DNA from: Membranipora membranacea
Lineage: Eukaryota > Bryozoa > Gymnolaemata > Cheilostomatida > Membraniporidae
DNA: 64,000 bases
Assembly: GCA_914767715.1 (NCBI GenBank)
Contig: OU612075.1
Location: 11,596,001 to 11,660,000, forward strand
Direction of reading: 5' to 3'
Shown here piece by piece: positions 1 to 11,626 of the stretch. The position numbers and the translations under genes were made by a program. The notes under the pieces are model-generated. The model ran no database searches. It saw only the letters and a list, made by a program, of their open reading frames with translations, and was not told where the DNA came from. Position 1 is the first letter of the stretch. Every line of letters begins with the position of its first letter.

Positions 1-51
1 AGTTCTTAATATCCATCCATTCTATATATCCATTACCACATATGTACGTAC

Positions 52-3000
52 CCAAAAGTTCTGAAGGCAACACGAGGAAGCAGTCATGAGAGAATTTCTC
101 CTCGTTAGATCCGAACATGTCAAGAAGATGCTCCGACTTGACGATGACTCCTTGCTTGCTGATACCAGTTCCAATATGTCGGATCTGTGGTCTCAATCCA
201 AAGTTCATTATGTGGTCACTGTCAACTCGCATGGTTCTGTCATAGGTGCTGTCTCCTACAAATGGAAGCAGACTTCAGTAGCATGTGCTAAGCACACCCA
301 AAACCCTATTGCTGACAACCACATGTTGAAGGACATCTGCAGCCGGACATCCGGAAGTAATACGGAACGCGTTTCAAAGATAGCAAGGTAATAAGGTCCA
401 TGACGATATACCCTAAAGTATTGAGGTTAAACTCAAGTGTGTACCTACCATCAAAGTGGAATTGAGGAGTTGACACTCTCAGTACTTGGTTATTGTAAGA
501 AGCTCCATACAATCTCAGTGGGAAGTTGGCTGCTGGTTCTTCTACGGTATTCTCCATAAATACGGCCAGGTATGTGTGGTTGGTGGGCAGATATTGACAA
601 TCCTCATCAAGCTTTCCATCATGATCATCGTCTATTAATCAAGCAAAGCAACAATTTGTCAAGATACTTTGGAATAAAGGTGCAAGATGTTTTGGAAGTT
701 TCAAAATATAAAATGCGCTGCGGGGTATGTGATGTTACTCTATACCCTGCAGGCATACCACAGGGGAATAAATGAGGTGCTCACCGATTGCATATCTATC
801 ATGGTCATCATCAGTTAGTCAACCAAAGCAATAATATCTTTTTATAATATATAATGTGCTGCAAGGTTTGTAGGCATACGACAGGGGAATAAAAAGAGGT
901 GCTCACCGATTGCATTTCCACAGATTTCTTCATCAAACAAACCATCGCAATCGTTATCATGATGGTCGCCAACAACATCTACAATAAAAAATAGTCATGT
1001 TTGGTCGGGTATACTCCATCAAGACATATGCGCAAGTGTATCTCACATCGCAGCCACATTTGAACCTATAAGTGCTCACTAATAACTGAAACATAAATGA
1101 AGATGCTTACTTGGAGTGGGGATACAGAAGCGACGATCATGCAGTCTTAGAGCGATTGGGAAGCCATAAGACTCTCGGTCAGCTACTCCATATAGGAATC
1201 CAGTGTATATTACGGATGGCTCTGTGTGGCTCAGAGTATGCAGAGCAGATGGTAGCCTTATAGAACCAGCAACCTGGATTGAATAAGAAGCTATAGTAAT
1301 GACAATAGCCGAAGCTGTTGATAAATCCATCCATTTTAATGCAATGCCAACTGCCATGATTGTTGGGCAGAATTCAAGCAGCACTGTTGATGATACTTTT
1401 GGGTAGAAATCCACAACAATGAACATGGGCAGATGCTTTGGATATAACCTACCAGATGATGGGTGTTGTTAGGGTCTGGGACTGGGTGCCACTCTACGCC
1501 GCTCAATGATGTAGCGTTGTGGTCAAGTTCTAGTCCTTCTGTGTGCTCGCCATCAACTATGATCATCAGACTATGGAAAAGGTAGTCTTGTTGATTCTCC
1601 GAGTTGGAGATGGATGGAGTTAGGAAGGTGTAGTCTTTACTGTACTGCTCTAGTGGTGGGATCACCATAAGGACTGGATCTGCGAGCTGAAAAATATTTT
1701 AATTTGATATTAAATTTCAAGTTTAAGTGCTAATTTGAATTGGAACTTAATTTATCAGGTGAGAACATACAGGGCAGTATTTAGAAGCACTATGCACGGA
1801 AATCCCAGTTCAATAAGAGACTTTACCTCGGATCTTGATGCTTGACTGCGAGCCACTTGAACAACCAGGATTGGCTTGTCACTCTCTACATAGAAGGTCT
1901 GGTCAGATACAAACACGCTCAAGTCCTGGTGACACCCGGCACATGTGATGTTCATGGTGTTGCAGAGCACAGTGGGATTATCATGGAACATCTTGCATAC
2001 ACGGAGATCTAAATAAACAAATAATAGTTTCACATGCAGGGAAATTATTTGAATCAAGTTTTGATCAGAGCTTCAGTCAAATGTCCAACAAGAGTAGCTT
2101 TACAGCGACAATCAATCATAACTGACATCAAAGACCTTAACTTACGGGTGTCTTCTTCTGAAGAGACGAATTTGTAGTAATCACCAACTGATCTATCTGG
2201 AGTGGTCATCATTGCAAACTTGTGTCCGTATGAAGATACAGGTGGGATCTGCTCGACAAGATGGTCTCTGCTGCCAGTTGTGGTTACGCCGTTGTAAGTC
2301 ACATGAGTCCTGATGTTACCTACAGACAAATTAAAAGAAGCCAATGTAGATGGCAGAAGTAACACAACGGAAGATTGTAGCATCGTAGTGGACCGTTTGG
2401 CCAACCATATTTCAAAGGTATAATAAAGAGCAAGAATGGAAATTATTCTTTAAGGTCTATATCGGGCAAGTTAGCAAGTATGGTCCGGTCCCCTGAAGGT
2501 GGAGAGAGATTATCTTCAAAAACCTACCAGAGAATACACCGACGGGATGATTGGCAGTAATTCTGGTTCCAGACAAGTCTCCACTGTCATCCTGTATCTG
2601 AAGAGTATCCAAAGCTTCCATATGCACCTGCAAACAAAACATTAGGCAAATTCTTTTACTAAGCATATAATTAGGGGCAAATGTCAGTAATAACCAAGTC
2701 TATGGACGCATAATTTAGGTCTATACGCATCATCTAGCATTATGGTATATCAGAACAGAATAGCCCACGCACATCAATGGGTGGAAAGAATTAACACACC
2801 TGGAAGTGGTCGCCGTTTCTGTAGGTGGTACCGTTGTAGACAACAGCGATCTCCTCACCAGCGTTGGTCAGGCCAGGGAATGTGATGGTCACATCTGTGT
2901 CGTTATGGGCAGCCACGACAGCGAACTCGGCAGCAGTAGTGGCAGGGTGGTAATTTACCGTATAGTAATCCTGTAAAAATCCGAAATAAAAAATAATAAC

Positions 3001-6000
3001 TTGATTGTAAATCTGTTTAGTCAACTTTGGACATGCATTTATGGTCATTGGAGTGTGAATTAACATTAGGCTTACCGTTCCGAAACTGCTGACGGGAAGA
3101 GCAAGGAATCCATCAGCAGAATACAGCTCTTTGTTGATGCCGTAAACGACTAGATCATGATCTGCTTCGATGTGGATGGCCTTGTCGTGTACGAGTGTTG
3201 TTCCCTCCTTAAAACACAATCAAGGATACCAATTTCAAACAGTTGAAATTTTAGGTACAATTGCATGACAACATGATCCATCTTTTTCTCAACAACCCAG
3301 CAATTCGTTTATCGTTTCCCGCTGCTTACAGGCTTCAATGTTCATTGTCACCCAACAACCATGTCATCCATCTATTTGACAAGCTTTTTAAGTCATGTTT
3401 ATGTCGAGCTCACCTGCATAATAGTGTGGTTGAATTCGATCTTGTGCACCTCCCCTGCCAATACATGCTCGTGGAGGACCTCAAGGGTTCCATTTGATGT
3501 AAAGAAGGACACTGTAATGCTGGTAGTTGTGTTATGAACGGTGTCATATGCAGCAACGTACAGCTCCATGGGAGGATTGACTGGGAAGTCAACTCTGTTC
3601 TCCATGAACATCACCAAAAACTCATCTCCTGATGACTGCTTCAGGTCTGCAGCTGTTAACAGAGATTTAATGATTTAGCATTTTTGAACTAAATAAATCA
3701 GAATAAGGTTCAATTCAGCGTTCAATTCAGCTGTTGCTGTTTGGATTCAATCTGAATCAATAATTGCACCACTGGCTATAAATCAAGACTCAAGGCTTTC
3801 AAAAACAATTTCCTATCTCCTAGTTCCAGCTACCCTGCTCATAGAAATTTTACAAGCTACATCTGTACAAACTTACCGCCGATATCCTCATCAATAAGGC
3901 CGTCACCATCATTGTCGATTCCGTCATAATGTTCCTCATCAATCAGATCATCACAATCATTATCGATACCATCTCCTGGAATCACAACTGCTCTGTTTGT
4001 CAGCAGACACTACAATTACAAAATATATAATATCATATTGTAAAACGCTAAAGTAAATGTATTTCTCTGGCCACAAATGAATTTTTTTTAAGGCTCAAGG
4101 TTCAGCAGGTCTGAAGCTCAATTCTACCCATGATGTTGCGGTATGATGAAATAATATGGTCATGTCATGCCATGTCATGCCAAGTAGTTATTGCGATGCC
4201 ATATGATGCCAAGTAGTTAGCAACCTACCTCTGGGCTCTCAATGTGGAATCCGAGAGGATGTGCGTAACTCTCCCTGTCAGACATACCATGCAGCCACAG
4301 AACAAAAGGATGGTCTCCCAAGTTGGTTCTGATAACAACTGGCTCCAGCGAACTTTGAACTCCTGAGCTCTGCTGGGTGAATGGAAGCTGTAGGTGTGCA
4401 TAGTAGATCCTGGAAAATTGAAAATATCAATATGAGAATGCTGAGATTGCAGCCTCATTTCATTAGTTTTGAGCTATATAGAATTCAAGCACACTTTTGG
4501 CTGTGTAGCAGCAGTAGTTCAAGTACGGAAGATCTTAACCAAAACAAGAATTGATCGTAAAACAAGTAAAAGGCGGTGAGATCAGGTAATCAGCCGAGTA
4601 TTTACTCACTCCCAGTCGGCGATGTAGGTCCACTGGATGTTTGATGGATAGTTTGTTCCGTCAGTGTAGTAGAATCTGGGCTGAACTTGGTGCTTGGCCA
4701 TGATAACTACTGTGTTGTTAGCAAACTCTGTTCCTTGGCTAGTAACTACAAATACGGTAAATCAAGTAATTTAAATATCAGTAGTAACCAAAATAATAAG
4801 CGAGTTTCATTATTGTCATGGTCTTATTTAGGTACAAGATGTCAATCATGAGTACAAGTTGTCTGTGAAGGATTTCTAACAAAAACTTTAATTTTAAGTA
4901 AATTTCGGATAAACGCAATTCTCAGCAATCCATACCTGGGGCTCGGAGGATGTATTTGTGAGAGCCGAAGAGTTCAGGGTTAGAAGCCAGGAACATGCTT
5001 GGGTCGCCTAGACTTCCTCTAAATCTGACTGAGCTGGACACTTGGTAGACCAGACATTTGTGGGTACAAGTGAATCTAGCTGGCTGCCTGCTTGGAATCT
5101 CAATCTAGAAAATTAAGTATATAATATAAATAAGAAAATATAAGTTGAGGACGCAAAATGCATGCCAAACCAAGTCCAGTCAATAACATTGCCGAAGATT
5201 ATACAATCAGACATGTCAGTACGCGGAATGAAGACCAGTAGCTAATTTGCAAGTGCATTCCAAACAAACTCATTGTGATATACAAGAAAGGCCAATATTA
5301 AGCCAGCCACCTCACCATGATGGTTTGGGAACCTAAAGCTACACTGTAGAGTAGAATTTACCTCTGCAAAGTCTGAGGCAGTTGGGACTTGAACTTGTGG
5401 AAGATGTGTGCCATCGGCCAGATAGACGTCCACGAGATTTCCAGGAGTGTTGGTTAGAATTCTGTAATGATCTCCAACGACTCTATGTGGGGTGGGAATA
5501 GTGTACCAACTCTGCTGCCACGAGTAGACTGGCAACAACTGCTCTACCAAGTGATCTCTTGAGCTACAAGCAAAGAAGAAAAAGAGAGTTATCCCAATTT
5601 TCTGGCTCCTTAAAAACCATCCTTTTTTATCTCAGAAAAAATCCCAATTGCAATAGTTTATCCGTCATTCTCAAGAATTTATTACCCACCATCATCAAAT
5701 CACAAAGGTACATGATCACTTACGTTCCATCGATCTTGGCTCTGACATTACCACCGAACACACTGATCCTCTTGCTAGCCCTGATCTGTGTACCGGTCAG
5801 GTCACCCTTAGCTGTGAGCAGGTATGACTCGTGCTTATCAAGAACAATATCAAACTCGCTCTGGGCTCCAGCAGCATTCGAATAGTAGATGCCTGCAATA
5901 AAGCATCAAACAATAAAAACTTGACAAACACGAGGTCTTGCAATGCCAGCAATGCTATGCGATGCGAGCAGTTCAGCAGCGGGGAACTATGCACGAGTAC

Positions 6001-7373
6001 AGAGTACAATCACACACTAGACCAAGCGATTTCAAATTAATATTAATTAATTGAATCAATTTAGATAAATAATAGTGTATGCTCACCATTATGCTCAACA
6101 GTGACGGCGACATCTGGCTCATGGTTCCTCGATGGGAGTTTGATGTGGATCTTTGTGTTATCAAGTGTACCAACAATACCAATCTGTGATCTGATATTAG
6201 CAGTGAATGAAGCGCCGATGTATCCGATACCGAGAGAATGGCGTGGCAGAGCGAGAAAAGAATCCACTGAAAATGGTTGCCTGTTGACTCCTGTAAGAAA
6301 AAAACAAAAATGGAATAAAATCTCGATTATCAAGATTTATATTAATGAATGCCTGTTCACTGATCACAACTTGATCCAACAATCTATGGCCCAAATTTTT
6401 ACAGATAAATCCCTCAGTTACCATCACGGTGACATCTATGTTCAGTGGTGTTCAGTGATAAAATACTTACCAACAACAGTGACTGGGTGATCGGATGTGA
6501 TGTAAATTCCGTAGTCTCCCCTTCCTGCGTCAAAATGCATGGCTTCCTTGGGAAGCAGAATCTCGTGAGAGTCCTTGGGAGCGATATAATCGTGCAACTC
6601 AAAGCTGCTGTTCATATTTGGCATGGTAACCTGCAATCAAATGACAGAACTAGTTATAGCAAACATAAAGTGAATGAAAGGAAAGATCCACTAGATGCCC
6701 TTTAACAACAGCAACAAAACTAGGCAACACAACTAGCAATGCACAGGCTAGCAATGCACAGACTAGCAATGCACAGACTAGCAATGCACAGACTAGCAAT
6801 GCACAGACTAGCAATGCACAGACTAGCAATGCACAGACTAGCAATGCACAGACTAGCAATGCCCAGACTAGCAACGTACAGCGCAGGCAAGCAAGCGATT
6901 TTGAAAAAAGTTGTTTACCGTGATGTTGGCATGAGTTGAGAAGTCTGGATTGCTGACAATGAAGGCCATCTGCTCATCCTGAGCTTGGTCTTCTTCGATG
7001 AGGTTAGGCATGAACATCAGGTAGAACTCAGTCCCAGCATTAGAGACGTAATCATGATCAACTACAAGCAAGAAAACACATAAATGAATGCAACGGACAG
7101 GAAAAAGCAATGATATTAGATTCTTTTTGATAGCAAGACCAAAAAGTATGAAGAGTGAATTAAGGTCAAACTTGAGGCTACTATATCAAGTGGGTACCCA
7201 AGCCAATTTTCAAATAACAAAACTCTGAGATAAGGAAAGAAATTTAATAAAATATAAACTCATTATTGGTATATCTTCAGGGACAAAGTTTGTCAAATGT
7301 GGGCGATATGATTACCTTCTGCTGCAGTTGAAGCAAACAGCAGACACGCTAACGCCAGATGGAAATAATCCAT
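52..7373 (-). CDS. IgGFc-binding-domain secreted protein, copy 1 (3' end outside window)
   Basis: Twenty-one exons read on the minus strand: 7316-7373 (ATG at 7373), 6919-7061, 6471-6630, 6087-6290, 5724-5892, 5362-5563, 4936-5104, 4610-4745, 4229-4409, 3877-4009, 3414-3652, 3076-3207, 2800-2970, 2528-2627, 2146-2319, 1827-2008, 1453-1686, 1111-1273, 907-978, 449-631, 52-255. Positions 1-51 are intron and the last six exons expected from copy 2 lie off the left edge. A hydrophobic signal peptide opens the protein. Module 1 (exons 2-9) and module 2 (exons 11-18) each carry the IgGFc-binding signature: a GN-[IV]-R strand, then SRDHLxEQ, and a closing DRESY motif. Exon 10 encodes two acidic DGIDND repeats and exon 19 a third. 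The family is typified by the N-terminus of FCGBP, a secreted mucus-associated protein; the role here is inferred. Every exon has the same length as its copy 2 counterpart, which argues that this is a working gene. Confidence 0.88.
610..906 (-). repeat. Tandem duplication inside copy 1 intron 19 with ghost exon ends
   Basis: Within the intron between exons 19 and 20 of copy 1, a stretch of roughly 150 bases occurs twice. Shared landmarks are AGGGGAATAAA, then GAGGTGCTCACCGATTGCAT, first at about 764-796 and again at about 885-917, where the second copy is the true end of exon 19. The inner copy fuses an exon 19 end plus its GTGAGC donor to a degraded start of exon 20, whose AG acceptor has become TG. 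The inner pieces are therefore not expected to be spliced in. Copy 2 lacks this duplication. Confidence 0.65.
6729..6882. repeat. 15-bp minisatellite (AGCAATGCACAGACT)n in copy 1 intron 2
   Basis: About ten near-perfect head-to-tail copies of a 15-bp unit lie in the intron between exons 2 and 3 of copy 1. Because 15 is divisible by three, the array is open in several frames and produces spurious ORFs on both strands. The equivalent intron of copy 2 (17706-17895) holds only scattered, diverged relatives such as TGTACATTGCTAGT, so the array expanded after the duplication. Confidence 0.9.
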
Positions 7374-7680
7374 GGCTGCAGATAATCCTTGCAGCTCGAC
7401 TAGATAGTAAACTCCCAAGTAGAAGACTGCTACACAAGATCACCAAACCACTGCAAGTGCTCACCCACTGAGCACTAAGATCGAACTAAAGATTGATGGA
7501 ACGGGCAGGTTGTTATAAGGCATTGCAGTAAATTATGCATATTCACGGATAACAAAGGAAGGAAGAAAGCTTTGCATTAGAAATGGTGAAAGCTAAGAGC
7601 TTAGAAAGTTAAGACAAGTTGAAAATAGTGATGAATCAGAGCGATGATAGCTAACTCATTGGATCCTTATTTGGGCATCA
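7374..7680 (-). promoter_or_regulatory. 5' flank of copy 1, conserved with copy 2
   Basis: The sequence upstream of the copy 1 ATG matches, in inverted orientation, the region upstream of copy 2 (17050-17362). Matching blocks include the stretch around 7480-7500 (TTCCATCAATCTT on the minus strand) and the block at 7630-7676 that ends near CCTTATTTGGGCAT. A TATA-like TTATAA lies at 7513-7518, about 140 bases upstream of the ATG. Similarity fades beyond about 7680, which marks the inner edge of the inverted duplication. Promoter function is inferred from position and conservation; no transcription start can be read directly. Confidence 0.45.
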
Positions 7681-7839
7681 CTGTCATTAGTCAATGTAAA
7701 ACTTTAACATTGCCTATCATATGTTCACTGAGATGAAATAATATACATACACCTTAGTGATGATCTAAATATATTATTTTAGAGGCAATAATTAAGATGT
7801 TTCTTGTAATCTCAACAGCATAATGGTTGTTAACATACT

Positions 7840-8690
7840 TCTGGTATATTTTGAGCCAGGGTATGATAGCACTGTTGCTGCCCGTACCATTATCATATTG
7901 TAGAAATCGAGTATGATTTTCACTGTAGATTCCAAGTCTATAATAACGGCATTGCCCTGACACAAAAATATCATGTAAGCGGGGTCATTTTTTATGTTGC
8001 GATGACGTCATCAACAGGTGCTTGGACTTCGCTCATGCTTATATCCAGTATTGGACAGAAGGGGGGTTACTCCTGACAGATGTGGGGGATGCAGAAACAA
8101 TTGAGGAAGATAATTGGTGCTATACACAAAATATCGACAGCAAGATGCAAAGAGGACGGTGTAATTACAAAATAGATCTTGCCGTTCATCTTCACTATAC
8201 AATGTTGAGTGCAACCGCAGGATACAGCTTTCAAATTAGGCAAATTAACATTCATTTCAGTTCACCAAATTCAAAATCCATTGTAATATAAACAGTTTCT
8301 ATGTATTCCATCATAAGATATTTAGCTATTAGTTTTTGTAGTCCACTTTCCAGAATTTTTCAAACTATATGTATAAAGAAATCTGTTGCAGCTAGTGTCA
8401 AGCCTCCACCTGTTCATAACATCGACTGAAATCTACTGGTTGTGTGGCTTGGTTTAGCACCAACAATGATTTATCTCCATTCAAATTCCAGTCATATATC
8501 CATATTTTGCAGGTGACAACCAGATATGATGAAAACGCTATTTGACATGAGAAGAATTCAAATGAAGAGACAAGCGCCCGTTTTATGGATGATTTGACAC
8601 ACTATGTAAAGCGCCCTCTGGGCCTAGTCTGGAAATCCTATACAGTGCTTAAATTTCTGAAGGTGACGGCCGTTTTCTTTTGTAATTTTT
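7840..8690 (+). pseudogene. Partial duplicate of PEX1 (two exons with intron), decayed
   Basis: This stretch matches, in opposite orientation, the PEX1 region 38870-39720. Intron sequence matches at 7895-7960. One exon matches at about 7995-8160, corresponding to PEX1 exon 39393-39583. A second matches at about 8513-8654, corresponding to PEX1 exon 38879-39049, and its donor and following bases are still recognisable (AAATTTCTGAAGGTG). Introns are retained, so this is a DNA-level copy rather than a retrocopy. It is dead: the Walker A segment is deleted, the first exon's GT donor has become GA, the acceptor region is deleted, and the second exon has stops and indels. Confidence 0.85.
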
Positions 8691-10488
8691 TTTTACTTTA
8701 TTGGCATAATTTTCATTCGATGCGAATGAATCAGTTATTGGAAAAAAAAATTTCAATCAAGATGAGTATCTCTGTGATACGGTATTGCTTGTCATCAAAA
8801 CTATGACAGATCAAAATAGACTTGAGCATGTAAAACTTGGTCGAATCAACTCGGAATTTCAAACCGAATAACATAAACACATGCACAAGTGTGAAAACCT
8901 CAGTAAAATCTGATTAAATTATCTATTCACTATCCGAGATTTTCTACAGTGAATAAATTATCTTCCTACGCTGTCACTGAAAGAAGGGAAAAAAGGCATT
9001 ACCATACACAAAAATGGGCATTTAAGAACGTTTTGATAAAAAATTTGCAGTTCCCCAAGCATTTTCCTGTATCTGGTGGTAGCTGCTCCAGAAGAGCGTG
9101 AAATTTTTTCATATAAATTTATTAGAACAGGATGGGTAAGCAATCAATGATATAATAAAACTCAAAAGTAGCAATGAGGGCAGGTCCTTTGATTCAACGC
9201 AAGATTTAGATTAATATGGGAAGACGGAACGTTAGTTACGATTCAATGAGATTCATGATCAAAAATGCTATAAAAAAACAGGCGTATATTATCCTTCCTC
9301 TGCTCCGTTATTACCGAATCTTTGGGTTTTAGGATAAACCACAAATATATAAATTAATGGATACAATCAATAATGTCTGAACAGGAAGATGAAGATGATG
9401 ATAAAAATTGTTGTCAATAATAATGATAAAATGAAAAATTGCACATGCCGACCCGATATCACTATTACAATTATCTCAAACCTGCGTTCTAGTGTTTGTC
9501 CTTAGTTCATTTTTTATAGTGTATAACCATTTTGAGTGTTTTATTGCTTGCTTACAAAGATATATTGTGGACTATGGTTCCTCTCTACTAGATATGATAG
9601 CAAACTGCACTATCTAGTGTCTGCTAGGTGATCACCTGGTTTTTTTCTGAACAATGATATTTATAGCTTTGCACAGGGAGATTGGAAGCTGAATCCCTGC
9701 TTTGAACATGCAAAATTGGAGTTGCTTTCACTTTGTTTGAGACTCCGCACCTGCAAAGTAATAATATGTGGTAGCTGTTTCAATTTGGCCTTCATTCAAC
9801 ACTAAACCTCATTCCTCAATACTTTTCCATGTGCTCCTACAACCTAAGGTTTGTATCAACTAAGAAGAGTAAGTATTTAGTTGACTGGCAAAAACATATT
9901 GGTACACATTTAAAACCGGAGCAGGGAGTAGAAAAAGCAACTTGTGAGCTTTGCTAGCAGCATTCAAAATAAGGTCTAACTACTTGCATTCTGATAAACA
10001 ATTATCTACATTCCAAAAACATATAAATTTGTAATAAATGCATATCTAACTACGGATGGATGGATATATTCAGTCAAGGAATAAAAATTTCTCGATAAAA
10101 GTCTTGGTGCTGTGCTAAAATATTCCAGTATTCGATCAAAGGTCTTAAAATATGGTAGTTACTATAAAAATAGCAGGGATTTAAGATATTGCTATATTCG
10201 AGAAGTTTACCATGGCACGCATGAAAGAGTCATGTGCCCAAGCTGTTCGTATCTTTAGGGTTCTGAGGCGCCCTGAGGGTAAATGCTCTAAAATGTCATT
10301 TATAAAATGGGATTTATCATGATAAGATCTTAACATAATCTGCTTGCCACGTTCCCGCACTGAAAGATTAAAATCTGTATCACTGATTTCCCACTTGGCA
10401 ATTATGTGATAAATATTACAATAGCCTGCTTTGTCTTTGGCATATAAAGAGTCAAAAATGATAGGTAAGCACTAAAATATGAGGGGTT
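8691..10488. other. Non-coding spacer
   Basis: No open reading frame with recognisable content, splice pattern or RNA gene was found on either strand. The sequence is AT-rich with scattered homopolymer runs. Confidence 0.5.
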
Positions 10489-10743
10489 CTACAAAGCTTT
10501 GAAACAGAAGTTTTGCGAGATTGTCTGTAGCACCAAGTAATTTTTTAAGCGTTTTACTATGTAAAATCTCTGCCTGGCCTTTGTTGTAACGGCTTCAGCA
10601 TGTTCAACAAAACGTAAATGATCATCCAATAATACACCAAGGTGTTTCACAGTTTCTGAAAAATCTATAGTTGTACCAGCAATAGTCATACTTGGTGTGT
10701 CTGGCCTTCTTCGGAATTTACATTTCTCTTTTTCGCCAATCAT
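10489..10743 (-). mobile_element. Non-LTR retrotransposon reverse transcriptase fragment
   Basis: An 84-aa minus-strand ORF reads like the end of a non-LTR reverse transcriptase domain. It has the pattern of a short beta strand (MTIAGTTIDF), the motif VKHLGVLLDDHLRF, then a helix with KARQRFYIVKRLKN. The LGVxLD motif with a following HAEAV...KA helix is characteristic of the thumb-proximal end of Jockey, CR1 or RTE-like polymerases. The catalytic YADD segment and both ends are missing, and the frame closes near 10489, so it is a dead remnant. Similarity may continue leftwards to about 10320 in broken frames. Confidence 0.7.
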
Positions 10744-11104
10744 AATTTGGCTAAATTATATGCCCAATATTATCACTAGATTTTGATTGATAGCTTATGT
10801 ATAGCTTGGATAAAGGATTTGGTTAACAAATTTTGAAACTTAAACCACTGCTGACACCAGGGGCGTATATTCTAAAAAAATTCACTCACTGACTTTTTAG
10901 AGATGAGCATAATGATCGGGCGCAGCCCGATCCACACGCCGTAGGCGTGGCGGGGAGGGTGTGGGTGTGTCAATACACAGGGCTTTTGATTGGCTTGTCC
11001 AGCTCAAGGTCAAAAGTCAAACTCTGTATGTACCGTAATTCCTCACTTATAAGACACCCTCCCTTGGGAAAAGTAAAAATGCTCCAGTTATAAAGCACCC
11101 ATTT
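10744..11104. other. Non-coding, with GC-rich palindromic patch
   Basis: No gene is visible. At about 10918-10960 a GC-rich patch contains two short hairpins (GGGCGCAGCCC and CACGCCGTAGGCGTG) followed by GGGGAGGGTGTGG. Comparable GC-rich pieces occur near 14740 and inside the MITE near 28450, which suggests transposon-end debris. Confidence 0.4.
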
Positions 11105-11188
11105 GAAAAAAATTCGAACCCACAACATTTTTAATAAACAGTGATTATCAGGCAGACGCTCTACACACTGAGCTATTCAGCCTGGCTT
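11105..11188 (-). repeat. tRNA-derived SINE head or tRNA pseudogene
   Basis: Read on the minus strand, positions 11159-11175 give an A-box-like TAGCTCAGTGTGTAGAG and positions 11111-11121 give a B-box-like GGGTTCGAATT, spaced about as in a tRNA gene with a long variable region. A region starting CAGGCTGAATAGC forms the 5' acceptor side. No good 3' acceptor strand or clean anticodon stem follows, so this is more likely the 5' end of a tRNA-derived SINE or a decayed tRNA copy than a functional gene. Confidence 0.55.
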
Positions 11189-11236
11189 GCTTGGATTCAC
11201 GGATATCTGTGGTCGGTGATTACTAATATACGCCAC

Positions 11237-11626
11237 TGGCTGACACAGCTGGGCTTTGCCCAGCAGTGCCACCATTCAAAAATTTAAATAGAGAGTTGTG
11301 GCATCAAAACATCTAGCCAGTAGCTTTGAATGGAGCTCTCAAAATGTAAGGAGTATCTTCTTCCCCAGCCATCCACCATTAGTGATGACATATGTTGAGG
11401 TTGACCAATCAGGTTGGATCTCAGCTAGATTTTAAAGGCACCTGTTTGTCAACCTCAACATATGTCATCACTAATGATGGATGGCTGGGGAAGAAGATAC
11501 TCCTTACATTTTGAGAGCTCATATAACTCCAATCAAAGCTACTGGCTAGATGTTTTGATGCCACAACTCTCTATTTAAATTTTTGACTGGTGGCTATGCT
11601 GGGCAAAGCCCAGCTGTGGCAGCAGT
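11237..11626. repeat. Long hairpin (fold-back or MITE-like), arms about 170 bp
   Basis: The left arm 11237-11405 and right arm 11448-11626 are near-perfect reverse complements around a 42-base loop. The outer parts contain CAGCTGGGCTTTGCCCAGC, itself a palindrome, and the inner parts end in GAGGTTGAC and GTCAACCTC. No long open frame is present. Fold-back transposons and MITEs have this structure; no clear target-site duplication was found at the edges. Confidence 0.85.

Noticed and set aside
86-391. 101-codon plus-strand ORF at the left edge
   Set aside because: It is the antisense shadow of copy 1 exon 21 (52-255) and adjoining intron; the same shadow occurs in copy 2 at 24628-24846.
6650-6939. 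Leucine/alanine-cysteine or MHRLA repeat proteins on both strands
   Set aside because: They are translations of the 15-bp intronic minisatellite, not genes.
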